From positions 202,166,449 through 202,226,448 of the forward strand of contig NC_081409.1 of assembly GCF_030272615.1 (NCBI RefSeq): a stretch of DNA of 60,000 nt. The letters run 5' to 3'. The position numbers were made by a program, and so were the translations under genes. The DNA is from Cryptomeria japonica (Eukaryota > Streptophyta > Pinopsida > Cupressales > Cupressaceae). The notes below the pieces were generated by a model. It was not told the DNA's origin. It searched no databases and was given only the letters and a program-made list of their open reading frames with translations. Position 1 is the first letter of the stretch; each line of letters opens with the position of its first letter. Of the stretch, positions 22,306 through 34,100 are shown piece after piece.

Positions 22306-22720
22306 CCTGTTGATCGGCATATGTTGATCCAATGATTTTCACAGTGTCCTCATTTCTTCTTACTCATCGAGATAACATAAGTCGATCACCTCTCTTCCTG
22401 CTGATTGATGCGAGTTATCCCGCTAGTCTCATTGGACAGCGGGATAGCTTAAAATGTGTTCACGTGATGGAAATAATTTTCCCGATGTCTTTTCGCTTAG
22501 TGTAGCTCCTCCTGATATGTTATGTCTCCTCAGCATAAGTTTTGCCAACATTCTCATCAAGAATAGTCTTACCGATAGCCTCATCAACTATCGACAAGAC
22601 AATATTTCTCCATTGCCGCTTGTGTGTGTTCTATCGATGGACTTCATCGGTGTATTCTATCCCAGTCACATGCTTCTACTTATCTTAAGTGTTACCATCA
22701 GGTTGACTTTTGCCGATAGT
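22306..22720 (+). repeat. CACTA subterminal module, internal direct copy
   Basis: Parallel to 14232-14690 along its length (CCTGTTGATCGGCATATGTTG through TTTGCCGATAGTGCAG). Its position, 8 kb inside the element, brackets the SPT6 and 19053-21999 cargo between two copies. Confidence 0.75.
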
Positions 22721-22913
22721 GCAGATTTTAAATTTTTTGTAACTTTTTCTTTTCCTTATGAATACAAATGTTTATAATATTCTTAATGGGTTTAATATAA
22801 ACTGAACAAAACCTCTAACACAAAAATGGACTCCACTATTCCTGGTTATTTTGTAAGATACTTTTGAAGCAAACATTTTGGCAAAATTTGTCAAAGTGAA
22901 AGCTCATCCATAT

Positions 22914-23200
22914 CTACCATTTGATAACAACGCATGTTTTTTCTTCAAAGGAATCTTGAAAACCATTTGATAAGTAGCCACAATCACATTTGCATTTTTT
23001 ATCACTCCAAGAAATGTCTGGTAAGCTATCTATCCTCCAATCTGCACCTTGAGAGGATCTATGTCTCCCTTGTCTCATCTTAGTGCCACCTTCAAGTTGC
23101 CTAGCTGATGGTTGTTTTACAAGAGCCAAATCATAGATGGATGGGAGTTGGTCACCTTCAAGCTTCTTTAAATGTAGCTACTCTCGACTTACTGCTTGGC
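22914..23200 (-). other. Possible captured exon, unidentified
   Basis: The minus strand is open and protein-like: LHLKKLEGDQLPSIYDLALV, then RQGRHRSSQGADWRIDSLPD and a Cys pair KCKCDCGYL. A TAG at about 23178 breaks it upstream. It is upstream of and antisense to the CACTA transposase. I do not recognise the family; a chance open frame is possible. Confidence 0.35.
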
Positions 23201-23598
23201 CTAGTTTGCAAACTCTAGAGAATCCTACTGATGCAGAGAGGATATAGGATCCCTCAAATATTTGTGAACCTTCCTGACCTTATCATTACTTTAATCTTAT
23301 CAAAGTGCTTTGACATTGTTGTAATATAGTTGCTTCTCTTGTGATTTGTCAATGACTATTGTTTATGATGTTATTGTGTTGAATGTTCAATGGTTTTGGT
23401 TCTTTTTGCAATTTTTCTATGTTTAAGTATTTCAATTTGGTATATTATACTGAAACATCATTTCTTAACTAACATTTCAAGTTCTTTATAACTAGTTCTA
23501 AGAAGACTTTTATACTTGCGACATCATTTTTCTTAGTTTGTGAAGGTTATAGACCAAAGTTTCCATAGCTCATTTTTTTTTGCCTGTGAAGAAAGATC

Positions 23599-23802
23599 AT
23601 GTCAGATAATATCAGTAAAGAGAAAAATAAGGAGACAATTGCTAGATTATGGTCTAGATTGAAAAGAAAAGGTGATGGAAAATGTTATTTTCCATGCAAA
23701 AATTATAAGGGCTTAAAGACTAGAAGACTTCTAATCACAATAATTGAGAAACATTGTAGGCAACATGGTCACATTGAAGAGGGGCATGATTATCGTCCAT
23801 TG
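23599..23802 (+). pseudogene. CACTA transposase exon 1 (transposase-associated domain)
   Basis: Starts MSDNISKEKNKETIARLW. Encodes CYFPCKNYKGLKTRRLLITI and a following HCRQHGHIEEGHDYRP, which fits the plant transposase-associated domain (a Cys/His cluster followed by an H-x-GF/Y...Y segment). The second Cys of the usual CPCKxC pattern is Tyr here. It ends at a good donor (TTG then GTAAGT at 23803). The next exon starts after an acceptor at 24046-24047. Confidence 0.75.
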
Positions 23803-23829
23803 GTAAGTTGTTCATTATATTGTTTTAAC

Positions 23830-23960
23830 AAAAAAAAAAATTGATAGGTAATTGGCCAAAGCCAATGAGGTGTACATACCTTACCTCCTTTGGGATGTGA
23901 ACTTGTGACCTCTCTTTTAAACACACAAGTTCTCTACCACTAGGCCAACTTAGGTTGTAC
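23830..23960 (-). mobile_element. tRNA-derived SINE in transposase intron 1
   Basis: On the minus strand, TTGGCCTAGTGGTAGAG (A box, near 23936-23952) and GGTCACAAGTTCACATCC (B box, near 23893-23910) mark an RNA polymerase III promoter. A T-rich 3' tail corresponds to the A run at 23830-23840. A perfect 11-bp target duplication, ATTGTTTTAAC, flanks it (23819-23829 and 23961-23971). The body of about 130 bp is in the range of short plant SINEs such as Au. Confidence 0.85.
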
Positions 23961-24047
23961 ATTGTTTTAACGATTTATATACATAATAAATCACTTGATG
24001 ATGAGATAATGATCATGGTTTATTTATGTCGATCATTTTTATATAGG

Positions 24048-26000
24048 TGGAGCACCCTAGGGCACATGTTATGGACTTCCACAACCCAGAGAATGTGGTT
24101 TTCCAAGTGGAGGAACATGGAGGTGTGAATATTAAAGTTGAAGATAATGATCCTATGGAAGAAGATGATCATGCACCATAAAACATAATTTAAGATGATG
24201 GTACAAATACATTGATCCACGACACATTTAGTGCTAGCGCAACAAATCATGATGATCAAGATGATTTTGATGTTGTTCATGATGTACCTCTACTTGAGAA
24301 GGCATACAAGCCCCTTTACGAAGGCTCCCAAACAACTCTTCTCTCTGTTGTATTATTGTTGGTGAACTTGAAGGTTATGAATAATTTATCCAACATAACA
24401 ATCTCACGTATGTTAAGGTATGTCATATATGTCATCTTATTTCATCTATTTTTGTTTTTATTTTATTATAGTTAATAAAGGGTGAAACATGCACCATTAA
24501 GATTCTTTGTATTAACAAATTATATTTTTGGTTGTAGATTGATAGGTGATTTTTTGTTACCGCCATCAAATATTCTACCTCACTCATACCGAGAATTATT
24601 TGCCATTATGAAAGATATTGGAATGGAGTATCAAGCAATAGATGCATGTCCCAATGATCATATTATATATCATAAACATCATGAATTTACAATAGAATGA
24701 CCTGAATGTCATATAAGTACATATCAAATAGATCAACTAACAAAAAAGGTGCCTTGAAAGGTTTCTCATTATATTCCCATTATTCCATGTTTGCAACGAT
24801 TATTTAGGTGCAAAATCTTGGTACAATTTATGGATTACCATGTACGCAAAAGAAGTCGAGATTATATTATTCGAATGCATGTGGATGGTTCTACATTTAT
24901 GGACATAGATGAAAAGTGGCCACACTTTAAATAAGAACCTCTTAATCTCAGGCTTTCATTGGTAGCACACAGTGTCAATCCATTTGGAGAGCTGAGATCT
25001 ACTTAATCAGTGTGGCTTGTTTTTGTTATCAACAATAACATTCCTCCATGGATGTTAGTAAAGAGGGAGCACATAATGTTGGAAATGATTGTTCCAGGTA
25101 TTTTTTCATTTAATAGTTATCCACATTAAATTATAAATATTGCAACAAAATGGTCATAATAATTATGTAATGTTTTTGTTCATTCAACTAGGTAAGTACC
25201 AAGTTAAAGATATGAATGTATATATTGAGCCTTTTATCGATGAGTTGTTGGAGTTATGGAATGGTGTCACTATGTATGACATTTCTATACCAATAGGACA
25301 AAGACAATTTCAATTCCATGTAATGCTTGTATGGACAATTCATGATGCCCTAGGGCTAACACATTTTTGTGGTCTCTTATAGTGATCAACTTGCGCATAA
25401 TTATAAATATAAAAATTATCATATTTAATCCAATAATCAACTATACATGATCTTGTAGGTCTTCAAACAAAGGGAAAATTTACAGGTCTATTTTGTGATC
25501 CAAAGATAAAAATATCGTTATTCAAAAAGTTTAGGAAAGCAGGTGTTTGATGAGTATAGGCACTTCCTCCACAAAAATCATAAGTATCGAAATACTGAAA
25601 AACATATTTTCAATGGGAAAGAAGAGACTACATCAAAGCCATGAAGAATGACACCTCCCCTATGGAAGTTGGAATATAATAGAATTAATCGTCAAGGTAA
25701 TGTCATTCCATCTAATGGTTTATGTTTGGAATTTATATTTTTATGATGTGTTTTGTTTACTGATGATGTAATTCCTGATGACTGTCGTTGTTAAATTTTT
25801 TAACATATTATATGCCTCATAAAGATCATCGAGGCATTAATGACCACCTTCCAAAGGGACTAAAGAGTTATCCCAGACAATTTAGTAGGTTGCCCTACTA
25901 CGAGCAGCTATAAATTGTGCATTTGTTTGATACTATGCATATTGGAAAGAATATAACAGAGACATTATGGAAAATACTGGATGGAAGGCGTGACAAATAA
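24048..26000 (+). pseudogene. CACTA tnp2-type transposase, core exons
   Basis: Exon 24048-24417 encodes an acidic linker and KPLYEGSQTTLLSVVLLL, the start of the tnp2 domain. Exon 24538-25097 gives FLLPPSNILPHSYRELFA, MEYQAIDACPNDHIIYH and SVNPFGELRST, then PPWMLVKREH. Exon 25192-25382 encodes MNVYIEPFIDELLELWNGV and LVWTIHDALG. Exon near 25460-25690 starts GLQTKGKFTG. A final piece near 25820-26000 includes LPYYEQL, LFDTMHIGKNI. These follow the order of plant En/Spm TNPD proteins. Splice sites are mostly canonical (GTATGT at 24418, AG at 24536). About eight in-frame stops show it is defunct. Confidence 0.88.
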
Positions 26001-26045
26001 AAAATTATCAAAATTGGTACTGACATTCAGGAATCGAATCATGCA

Positions 26046-26966
26046 ATGAAAAATGCCATTCAATCAAATAGAGATGGAGACCAAATTAATATAATTGCCC
26101 TTCCTTGGTTATTAATGGAGCAAAAAAGGAATTCTATAAAAGAAGTCATGAAAATTCGATTTCCCAAAAGATTTGCTGAAAACATAAACAATCTCATAAC
26201 AAAGAAAAGTGAATTTGGGCCAGGGATGAAAACATGTGATTGGTATACCTTCATTATGGTAATTCATGTTCTTGTGTATTTACTATATATTTGTATACCG
26301 CATGTACTTTTCATTGTATTATGTTAGAAACCAATGAAAAAGATCATTTTATAATTGTTGCAGTACGTTCTACCTCTATTTCTCCCAGACCACTTTGACA
26401 ATAATGTCAAGCAAGTTATATATGATCTTGGAAAATACATGAGGTAAGTAGTGATATTTGTTAAATTTATAGTGATATTACTTGTTATGTAATATATTTG
26501 TATATTATTTTGTAAAGTCTCGTTAATATATTTGCATCTTGAATCTCTTGTAGGTGGTTGTCATCTAAAGAAATCCATAAAGAAGATATTATATATTGGA
26601 AGAGAAAAATTCCTCGTCTAATGTGTGAAATGCAAAAGTGTCTACCTTCAACATTTTTCAATGCACAAAAACACTACCTCATACACCAAGTTGAGGAGAT
26701 TGAATTGTGTGGACCTATACACACAAGGTCAATGTGGATGGTTGAGAGGCACTTGAAATTTTTGAAGTCTTTGGTTCAACAAAGAGCACATCTTGAGGGT
26801 TATATGGTGGAGGGATATATGGTACACCAGACTATGGTGTACATTACTGAGTACCTTCCTAAGTTCGTGGCAAAGATCCATGTAGATCATATTTGGGATC
26901 CCAACTCCATTAAAAAATTTGAAGGGGAGAACCTGATGGGGAAAGGTAGAATGAGAAAAGTGAGAG
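26046..26966 (+). pseudogene. CACTA transposase, DUF4218-like exons
   Basis: 26046-26260 encodes the end of the tnp2 region, the exon near 26364-26441 encodes LPLFLPDHFDNNVKQVIYDL, and 26553-26966 encodes MCEMQKCLPSTFFNAQKHYL, HQVEEIELCGPIHTRSMW and VERHLKFLKSLVQQRAHLEG. This matches the region after tnp2 in plant CACTA proteins (LP-rich, C-E-x-PPxFFD, HL, GPV-RWMYPFER). Donors and acceptors (GTAAGT at 26442, TTGTAG before 26554, GTAATT at 26967) are visible. Few stops occur here, so this is the best preserved part of the transposase. Confidence 0.88.
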
Positions 26967-27059
26967 GTAATTATTTGATATTGCAATTATTTTTATATAT
27001 ATTGTAGTTAATTTATTCGTAATCTTCAATATACTTCAGTTGTAAATTTGTAGTTATTT

Positions 27060-27921
27060 TTTGTACAATTTCTCGAGAGTGGGATGCACTACATTTGTGT
27101 GTTGCAAACAATCTTGATTGGATGACGGTATGGATTCAACAATCTCAACAATCTGATTGTGTATTAACATGGGAAGGTGTGGCTTCATTAGTTAAATAAG
27201 CTCACCGTAATGGAGATTCTAGTGTTACACAAAGAGAAATTGTTTTAGCATATGGCTTAAGAGATAAACATGTACGCATAAATATATTAATCACCCATAT
27301 TATTTAATTTTATTTTAATTGTAATGATGTACATATTATATATGTTTGACATTTTGCAAGTGAAACACCACAAGGCTATGTGGTGCAATGGTCATAAATT
27401 TTGCATCAAAAAGTTGGATGACACAAAGAAAACTTGTGATTTTGAAATAAGTGCAGTATTTCAGGTGACTAATGCTTTGTGTAGAAGTGGCATACATCTT
27501 TGAGTCATAGAAAATCGATACTATGGGATTTTGGATGATACACTTGATTGTGACTTTAGGTCCTTCAAATTAGTTATTTTTCGTCACCCAATGGTACATG
27601 CTACAATTGAATGAAAATGATCCTGACAGAACTGTTATTGAACATGATAATGGATTTAGAATGGTTAATACAAGGTCATTTGAGTGAGATGGAAATGAGC
27701 CCTATGTTCTTCCAAGACAATGTGAGCAGGTATTTTACTCAGAGGTTCCTCATAAACCAGGTTGGTCATTTGTTGTTAGACGTGATCCAAGAGGAAGGTT
27801 GGTAAAGTATAATGTGATGGAAGAAGAAGATGCCCAAGAAGTAGACGATGATGTAGATGATGATCATGATCGACAGTTAGTTGATGATGTTATTGACGGA
27901 AATGTTCATGAAGAAGAACAA

Positions 27922-28000
<79 letters not shown>

Positions 28001-28072
28001 CTAGTGGTGGTGGTGGTGGTGGTGGTGGTGGTGGTGGTGGTGGTGGTGAGTTGGATGAAGAAGAAGATCAAT
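27060..28072 (+). pseudogene. CACTA transposase C-terminal exons (DUF4216-like, acidic and glycine tail)
   Basis: Exon near 27073-27270 encodes REWDALHLCVANNLDWMTVW. A second near 27361-27470 has DFEISAVFQVTN. The stretch after 27500 has ENRYYGILDDTLDCDF, then FKLVIFRHP, fitting DUF4216 (YYG-LxDI-ELDY...LFKC). 27680-27800 encodes CEQVFYSEVPHKPGWSFVV, with frameshifts. The last frame (from 27799) ends in a run of 26 Asp, then Ala-Ser, 14 Gly and an acidic end with TGA at 28072-28074. Confidence 0.82.
27922..28047 (+). repeat. (GAT)26 and (GGT)14 microsatellites in coding sequence
   Basis: Pure GAT from 27922 to 27999, then GCTAGT, then pure GGT from 28006 to 28047. They encode poly-Asp and poly-Gly in the transposase tail. 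Their purity suggests recent slippage. Confidence 0.95.
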
Positions 28073-28235
28073 GACATGTATGAAATGTATTGGTATGCGA
28101 TTAGAATATTATCTATTTGATATTGATTCTTGATAGAAATTTATTTCACTTGTATATATGGTCACTAATTAATTCATTGTGTTTTAAATTATAATGTCAC
28201 TACATAATTTATTCATGATGTCCTAATAGTAGAAC

Positions 28236-28825
28236 CATGCCACCTGTAGGAGATGTAGACAGATAGAGAGTCAACTAGCCCTCATTTTGTGTGACATTTT
28301 AGAGCAAGTAGACTGTGGTGAGAAAGTTGATCATGATCTAGGTAGACAACATCAAGAATGTGATGGGGCCCCACTAGGTAAAGATGACCACTATTATTCC
28401 TTTAAACGAATTTAATTGCAATTGGTGTATTGATTAATGTAACCTTTCATGTTTCAACTCCAGAGGATTTAGAGGGTGTTTAGGATGTTGAGGATGAGGC
28501 TAGACAAAATGATCAGGAAGATGATGTGGCCCCATCAGGTAAAGAGCACCCCTCTAATTTTCTTTTAATTAATGGAATACTTTTAAGAATAATAATGAAA
28601 CTCATGAATTGAACCCATTTCTTTGTTATTACAGTGGACCCCCCTTTGCATACGCGTCCTCATCATGAGTACAAGACTAGGCATACATTAACTAGATCAC
28701 GAGCACAGGGCAAAAGAATTGAAGAGGGGACAAATAATGATGACACTGATGGTCCAATTAGTCTTTACCTCCAAGTGTCAAAAAGAAAGAAAGAAAAAAA
28801 TGATTGTAATCTTATTATATGTTAA
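28236..28825 (+). pseudogene. Possible 3' exons downstream of the transposase
   Basis: Three short coding-like pieces end or begin at splice-like sites: about 28236-28377 (LALILCDILEQVDC, donor GTAAAG), about 28464-28540 (EDEARQNDQEDDVAPSG, donor GTAAAG) and 28635-28825 after ACAG (HHEYKTRHTLTRSRAQGKRI, then a basic Lys-rich end). The first two share an acidic pattern ending in AP-G, so one may be a duplicated exon. They could be the end of the transposase or a separate tnpA-like product. A stop lies in the second piece. Confidence 0.45.
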
Positions 28826-28837
28826 CAACTTGATTTT

Positions 28838-28998
28838 ATGTGTTAATGAATGTTAATGAATGATATGTGTTAATGAATGTTGATGAATGTTATTGTTAAT
28901 GAATGTTAATGAATGATATATGTTAATGAATGTTGATTAATGTTACGTGTTAATGAATGTTATGTGTTAATGAATGTTACGTGATAATGAATGAATGT
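28838..28998 (+). repeat. TTAATGAATG-type tandem repeat
   Basis: TTAATGAATG/TTGATGAATG units separated by short TTAYGTG or ATATG spacers recur about ten times. No coding. Confidence 0.85.
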
Positions 28999-30454
28999 TA
29001 TGTTTTATTATTGGATGAAAGAATGTTAGACGTTAATGGGGAATTTAGAGTGATGTTAGGGGGGGAGGGACGAAATGAACTTCCACCTTCACGTGGTTGG
29101 CCTTGTTAAGTAGATAATATTAAACTATTCTTGAAACAAAGAGAAGCTCAATAAGGTAACACACTTTTCAATATTTTATTATGCTCCACTGTTAATCTTA
29201 TTGATGCTAAGCATCTTGTTTGCAAGTTACATATTTAGTGTTGCAGGTTATGAACATGCTTCTATGAGACAATTCCCCATTACGAGTGAATGCATGCCTC
29301 ATTGGTTTTGTGAGTTTATTTTATTCTAGAATAGACATACTTTCTCTGTTCATTCCTTGAAATTTGTTCATTTTGTTTTAGAATAGACACACTGCCTCAT
29401 TTTGTTCATTCATTGTTCATTTTGAGTTTATTTTGGGTCGAATTTGAAGAAAGAGCATGCATAAAAGGAGGTGGAACTGCTAGAAACTGACCGTTAAACT
29501 AAGTTACTGATTCTTCACTAAAACCCCTAGATCCTGATTCTGATTTTGTTTAGAAGCTGGTCCAAGCCTGATTCCCCTTAGATTCCTCCAAGGTCCTTCT
29601 TAGGTGGCTAGGTCCTAATTATTCATCATCTGTTGTGCCTAATTTTGGGGCAAATTAATAATGTAGTGTTGGCTGCAAAGTGTACAATTTAAATTGTTAA
29701 CTCATATAAGCTCCAACCTTTTGTAAGGGGTGTGATATGACCCAAACTTCTATTCAAATTGCAATTGTCATAAATACACAGTCTATCATCACTGGTGCAA
29801 ATCTAATCTTTATTTCAATTTTTGTTGATTTCTTCATACTATCATAAGGATGTGAAACTGCTATTAGTGATTTCTTATTGGTCAACTAGTTATCATATTG
29901 ATTATTAATCAACTCTGAGATCTTCCAATAGTTATAGTGGCATTGTTTATCACTAGATTTTGTCGTCCTACTATCTTGATGACTAGATCCGGTATTGTCA
30001 ATATTTTTCTGAGGGTTTCAAGACCTAATTGAGCATCATTAATCAAATAAGTTTCTACATCTATGCAATTCATTATATGAGTGTTTACTTTGATTTCATT
30101 TTAGTCTATTATAAACTAAATAAATTCAAGATTCCATTTTCTCTCAGCTGCTTTTATATCATTGGAGTAAATTTTATGTCATATATGTGTGTGTGTATGG
30201 ATGTACCTGTACCCATACCCAAGGATATTTTTTTTGTCGATTATGTGAATCCGTACCTGGTTTTGTATCTATATGCGTACTTGAATTGGTAACTTAGCTG
30301 TTAAATTATCTAATAGCCATCTTGTCTCATGTATGACCTATGAGGGGCTTCTAACTGATGTACAACTAATGAAATTATCCTCAAAAATCCACCTTTTTAG
30401 GCCTCAAACTGATGATGAACTTAGAAATCCACATTTTCTCTAAAAACTAATGCC
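28999..30454. other. CACTA non-coding interior
   Basis: No gene is supported. Contains a G run (29060-29066), a duplicated TTCATTTTGTTTTAGAATAGACA segment near 29320-29400 and a short GT run near 30186. Confidence 0.5.
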
Positions 30455-30459
30455 TGAAC

Positions 30460-30779
30460 TGTTGTGAAAATGGATCAAAGAATAATGACAGTGATTCTGG
30501 AAGACTGATTGCCGTAAGTTATTGATCGTCTCCATCATTGAATCCGGTTTTTAAATACAAGAGGAAAGGTTGCCTATGTAGGGACATGTCCATACGTGGC
30601 AGTTGCCACGTATGGACATGCCCCTACGAAGGCAATTGTTCATAACAATTAGTTTGTTTATGTTTAATTTCCAAACTGCATGCTCCGTTAATATAATGCG
30701 ATCGAGAATCACATGGGCATGATATATATAAAATAACTGATTTACCATCAGTTATATTCATGAGGGCTATATCTTAACA
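30460..30779 (-). repeat. Copia D 3' LTR
   Basis: Ends TGTTGTGAAAA and CTTAACA on the plus strand. It is 320 bp long, against 233 bp for the 5' LTR; the extra bases (about 30547-30633) hold the inverted repeat at 30570-30635. Confidence 0.9.
30570..30635. repeat. 66-bp near-perfect hairpin in the 3' LTR only
   Basis: Two 32-bp arms (30570-30601 and 30604-30635) match at 29 positions around a 2-bp centre; the inner 17 bp (ATGTCCATACGTGGCA and one base) are perfect. The 5' LTR lacks it. Confidence 0.9.
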
Positions 30780-30792
30780 CTCCCTCTTAGCA
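30780..30792 (-). other. Copia D polypurine tract
   Basis: On the minus strand CTAAGAGGGAG directly precedes the LTR start TGTTAAGA, the position of the plus-strand primer. Confidence 0.7.
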
Positions 30793-31172
30793 AGAGTGGA
30801 TCTAAGTAATTTTCTTGAGAGCATATTCTTTCATGACTTCCGACACAATTCGGGACAACATTTAATATAGTCTTTTCATAAACTCAATATCATGATATTC
30901 GGCTTAGCCTAAGACAATCACTTAAGAAGTCAATCATGAGATGATCACATACTTTAGGATCAAGATATCTAGTACAGTCTGGGACAACAACTTAATGTAG
31001 TCAATCTTGACACTTGGTCAACTATTGTCAAGATCGTCACCTTGAAATAGTAACCTTAAACATAAGAAGATCGTCATCTTCTTGAACACAGTTAGAATAT
31101 TGCAATATACATTTTATTTATTTATTCATGAACAAATTACACATGGTAGGAATTTCATCCTAATAATCTCAA

Positions 31173-34100
31173 TTATAATCTAGTCATACCAAGTTTACTT
31201 CTGAAGTATTCTATCTTCAATCTTGCAAGTGGCTTGGTGAAGATATCAGCATTTTGTTCTTCAATACTGATGTACACTAGTTTTATGACATTTCGATCTA
31301 CCATATCTCTTATGTAGTGATAAGGGATCTCAATATGTTTGGATCGATTGTGAAAAATTGGATTTACTAAGAGCTTGATACAGCTCTGATTATCACAGTG
31401 AATTATTGTTGAATTCAGAGTTTTTCCAAATAATCCAAATAATAACTTTCTTAGCCATACCGCTTCACAAGCTCCCATGGAGGCTGCCATATATTCTGCT
31501 TTGGTGGAGCTTTGTGCAACTGCTAACTATTTTTTGCTGAACCAAGATATCATAGCAGAACCAAGACTGAAGCAACACCCTGTAGTACTTTTACGATCAG
31601 TGGTACTTCCGGCCCAATCAGAATCAGAATATCCTTCAAGTTGAATCTCAACATTTTCATACTTTAAGCCAAGTCCGATTGTGCCTCGTAAATATCTTAG
31701 AATGTGTTTAGCAACCATTAGATGTATCTTCTTAGGTTCACACATGAAGTGACTTAATACATTTGTAGCATAGTAGATATCGGTACGAGTATTTACCAAA
31801 TACATGAGTGAACCGACGATTTGTCTGTAGAGTGTGGGATCTGTAGGTTTTGAATCTTCTGCCTCAATTTTTAGCTTGTGTAAATTAGTTTCCATTGGTG
31901 TAGCTAATGGCTTACACTCCATCATCCCAAATCTATTTAGAATATATGTGATGTACTTTCCTTGATTTAGGAAGATATAGTTTTTCTTCTGCCATACTTC
32001 TAATCCCAGAAAATAATGTAGAAGCCCTAGATCCTTCATATCGATTCTGCTGCCAGATCTTGCTTACATTTCACAATGAGATTATCCTCTCCTATTATCA
32101 AAAGATCATCAACATAAATGACCAATACAATCATATTGCCATTTGAAGCCTTGAAGTAGATGTTGGGATCTGCTAGGTTCTTGGAGTACCCTATTTTGGA
32201 GAGATAGTTGTCTATCCTTGCATACCAGGCCCTAGGTGCTTGTTTTAGCCCATAGAGAGCTTTCTTTAGTTTACAAAAATAATAATTTTTATCATGTATG
32301 GTGAATCCTTCTAGTTGTTCTATATATACTTCTTCTTCAATTGAACCATTTAGGAAGGCAGTCTTTACTTCCATTTGGTGAATTTTCCATCCTTTGGATG
32401 CTGCAATTGCAATGATTTTTCTTACTGACGTATACCGAGCAACTGGGGCAAATGTCTCTTCATAATCAATTCCTTCTTTCTAAGAGAATCCTCTGGCCAC
32501 AAAGTGAGCTTTATGTTTTTCAATGCTACCATCAGATGCATATTTGATGTTGAATAACCACTTGGATGAGACAACTAATTTGTCTTTTGGTCTAGCCACT
32601 ATATCCCAAACATCATTCTTTAGTATAGATTAATATTCTTCAACCATAGCATCTTTCCAAGCCTGTTTTGATAAAGCTTCTCTGACATTTGTTGGTTCAG
32701 AATTTGTGAGTTTGGTTAGAAGTGCAGCATAACATTTTAGAGTTCTTGTTCTCTTATTTTCTTTGGAAATTTCATTTGGTTCTACATTATTCTCTTCAAT
32801 CATTTTCCTTGCCCATACAGGTCTTTTCTTGTTATTGAGTGTTTCAATATTTTCATCAATAAGAGGTTCAGAAGCTCTTATGATGTCCTCCCTCTCAGTG
32901 TCTAAAGGTTTAGAATTTTCTATGATGTTCTCCCTCCCAATCTTAGTTATTTGATCTTCTTCTTTTTTAGTAATGTTATCATCCTCAGGTTCTTTGAGTG
33001 TAGTGTTTTCTTCAAACTTTACATCTCTACTTATCTCAACAGATTTTTTCCCTAGAATGTAAATGCGATATCCTTTAGTATTTTCACTATAGCCAATGAA
33101 GATGCCTCTTTTTCCAAATGGTTCTAGTTTTGTCCTCTTTTCTTTAGGAACATGTATATATATAGGACATCCAAATATCCTTAAATGACTTAAGTCTGGT
33201 TTGTTCCCTGTAAAAGCTTCTTCAGGAGTTATATTTTCTAGAACTGAGTACAGACATTTGTTTTGAATGTAGACTGTTGTATTTTAAGCTTCTGCCCAGA
33301 ATGAAGTGTGTAAGTTTTGGTCATGCATCATGGCTTTTTCTACTTCAATTATGGTTCTATTCTTTCTTTATGCTACTCCATTCTGTTGTGGATTATATGA
33401 TACAGTATACTCCCTCTTAATCCCAACAGAATTACAAAAGTCTTTGAGGTTGTCAGATGTATATTCTCCCCCATTGTCGGATCTTAACACCTTAAATTTC
33501 TTCCCTGACTGGTTTTCTACTAGTGCCTTGAATTCTTTGAACTTAGATAGTACTTCATTTGAGTCTTCGCACTTTAGAAAATATATCCATGTTTTTCGAG
33601 AGTAGTCGTCAACAAAGATTATGTAGTATAAGGATCCAGTTAGGGATAGTGTTGACATGGGACCGCATACGTCTAAGTGAATTAGTTCTAAAATAACTTT
33701 TTATTTGTGCTCGCTTGAGGGAAAAGAAACTTTCACATTCTTTCCCAAGGCACATCCTTTGCAAATGCCTGTGTGTTCAGATTTTAGTTGGGGCAGTCCT
33801 GAAGTAATCATCTTTATGCTGGATAGAGCACTATATCTTAGGTGTCCTAATCTTTTGTGCCATAATTTATTATTATTTGAAACTTCAAGATTTAGTGCTT
33901 CCTTTTTATCACTGCATAGTTTGTATAGGCTACTATCTCTTGAACCTACTGTTATGGCATTTTTTATATTTGTATTTTTAGGCCAGAGTAGAACTTTATC
34001 TTCATTGAAGGTAACCCGATATCCTTGATCAGCTAGGCCTGAGATTGAGACTAGATTTCTTTTTATTCTAGGTACAAACAGAATATCCTTTAATTGTAGA

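Noticed and set aside
23880-23960. A functional tRNA gene
   Set aside because: The A and B boxes are diverged, no cloverleaf with anticodon stem forms, and the copy has a target duplication and a tail; a SINE fits better.
27877-28120. Poly-Met/poly-Val and poly-Thr/poly-Ile frames
   Set aside because: These are other-frame readings of the GAT and GGT microsatellites.
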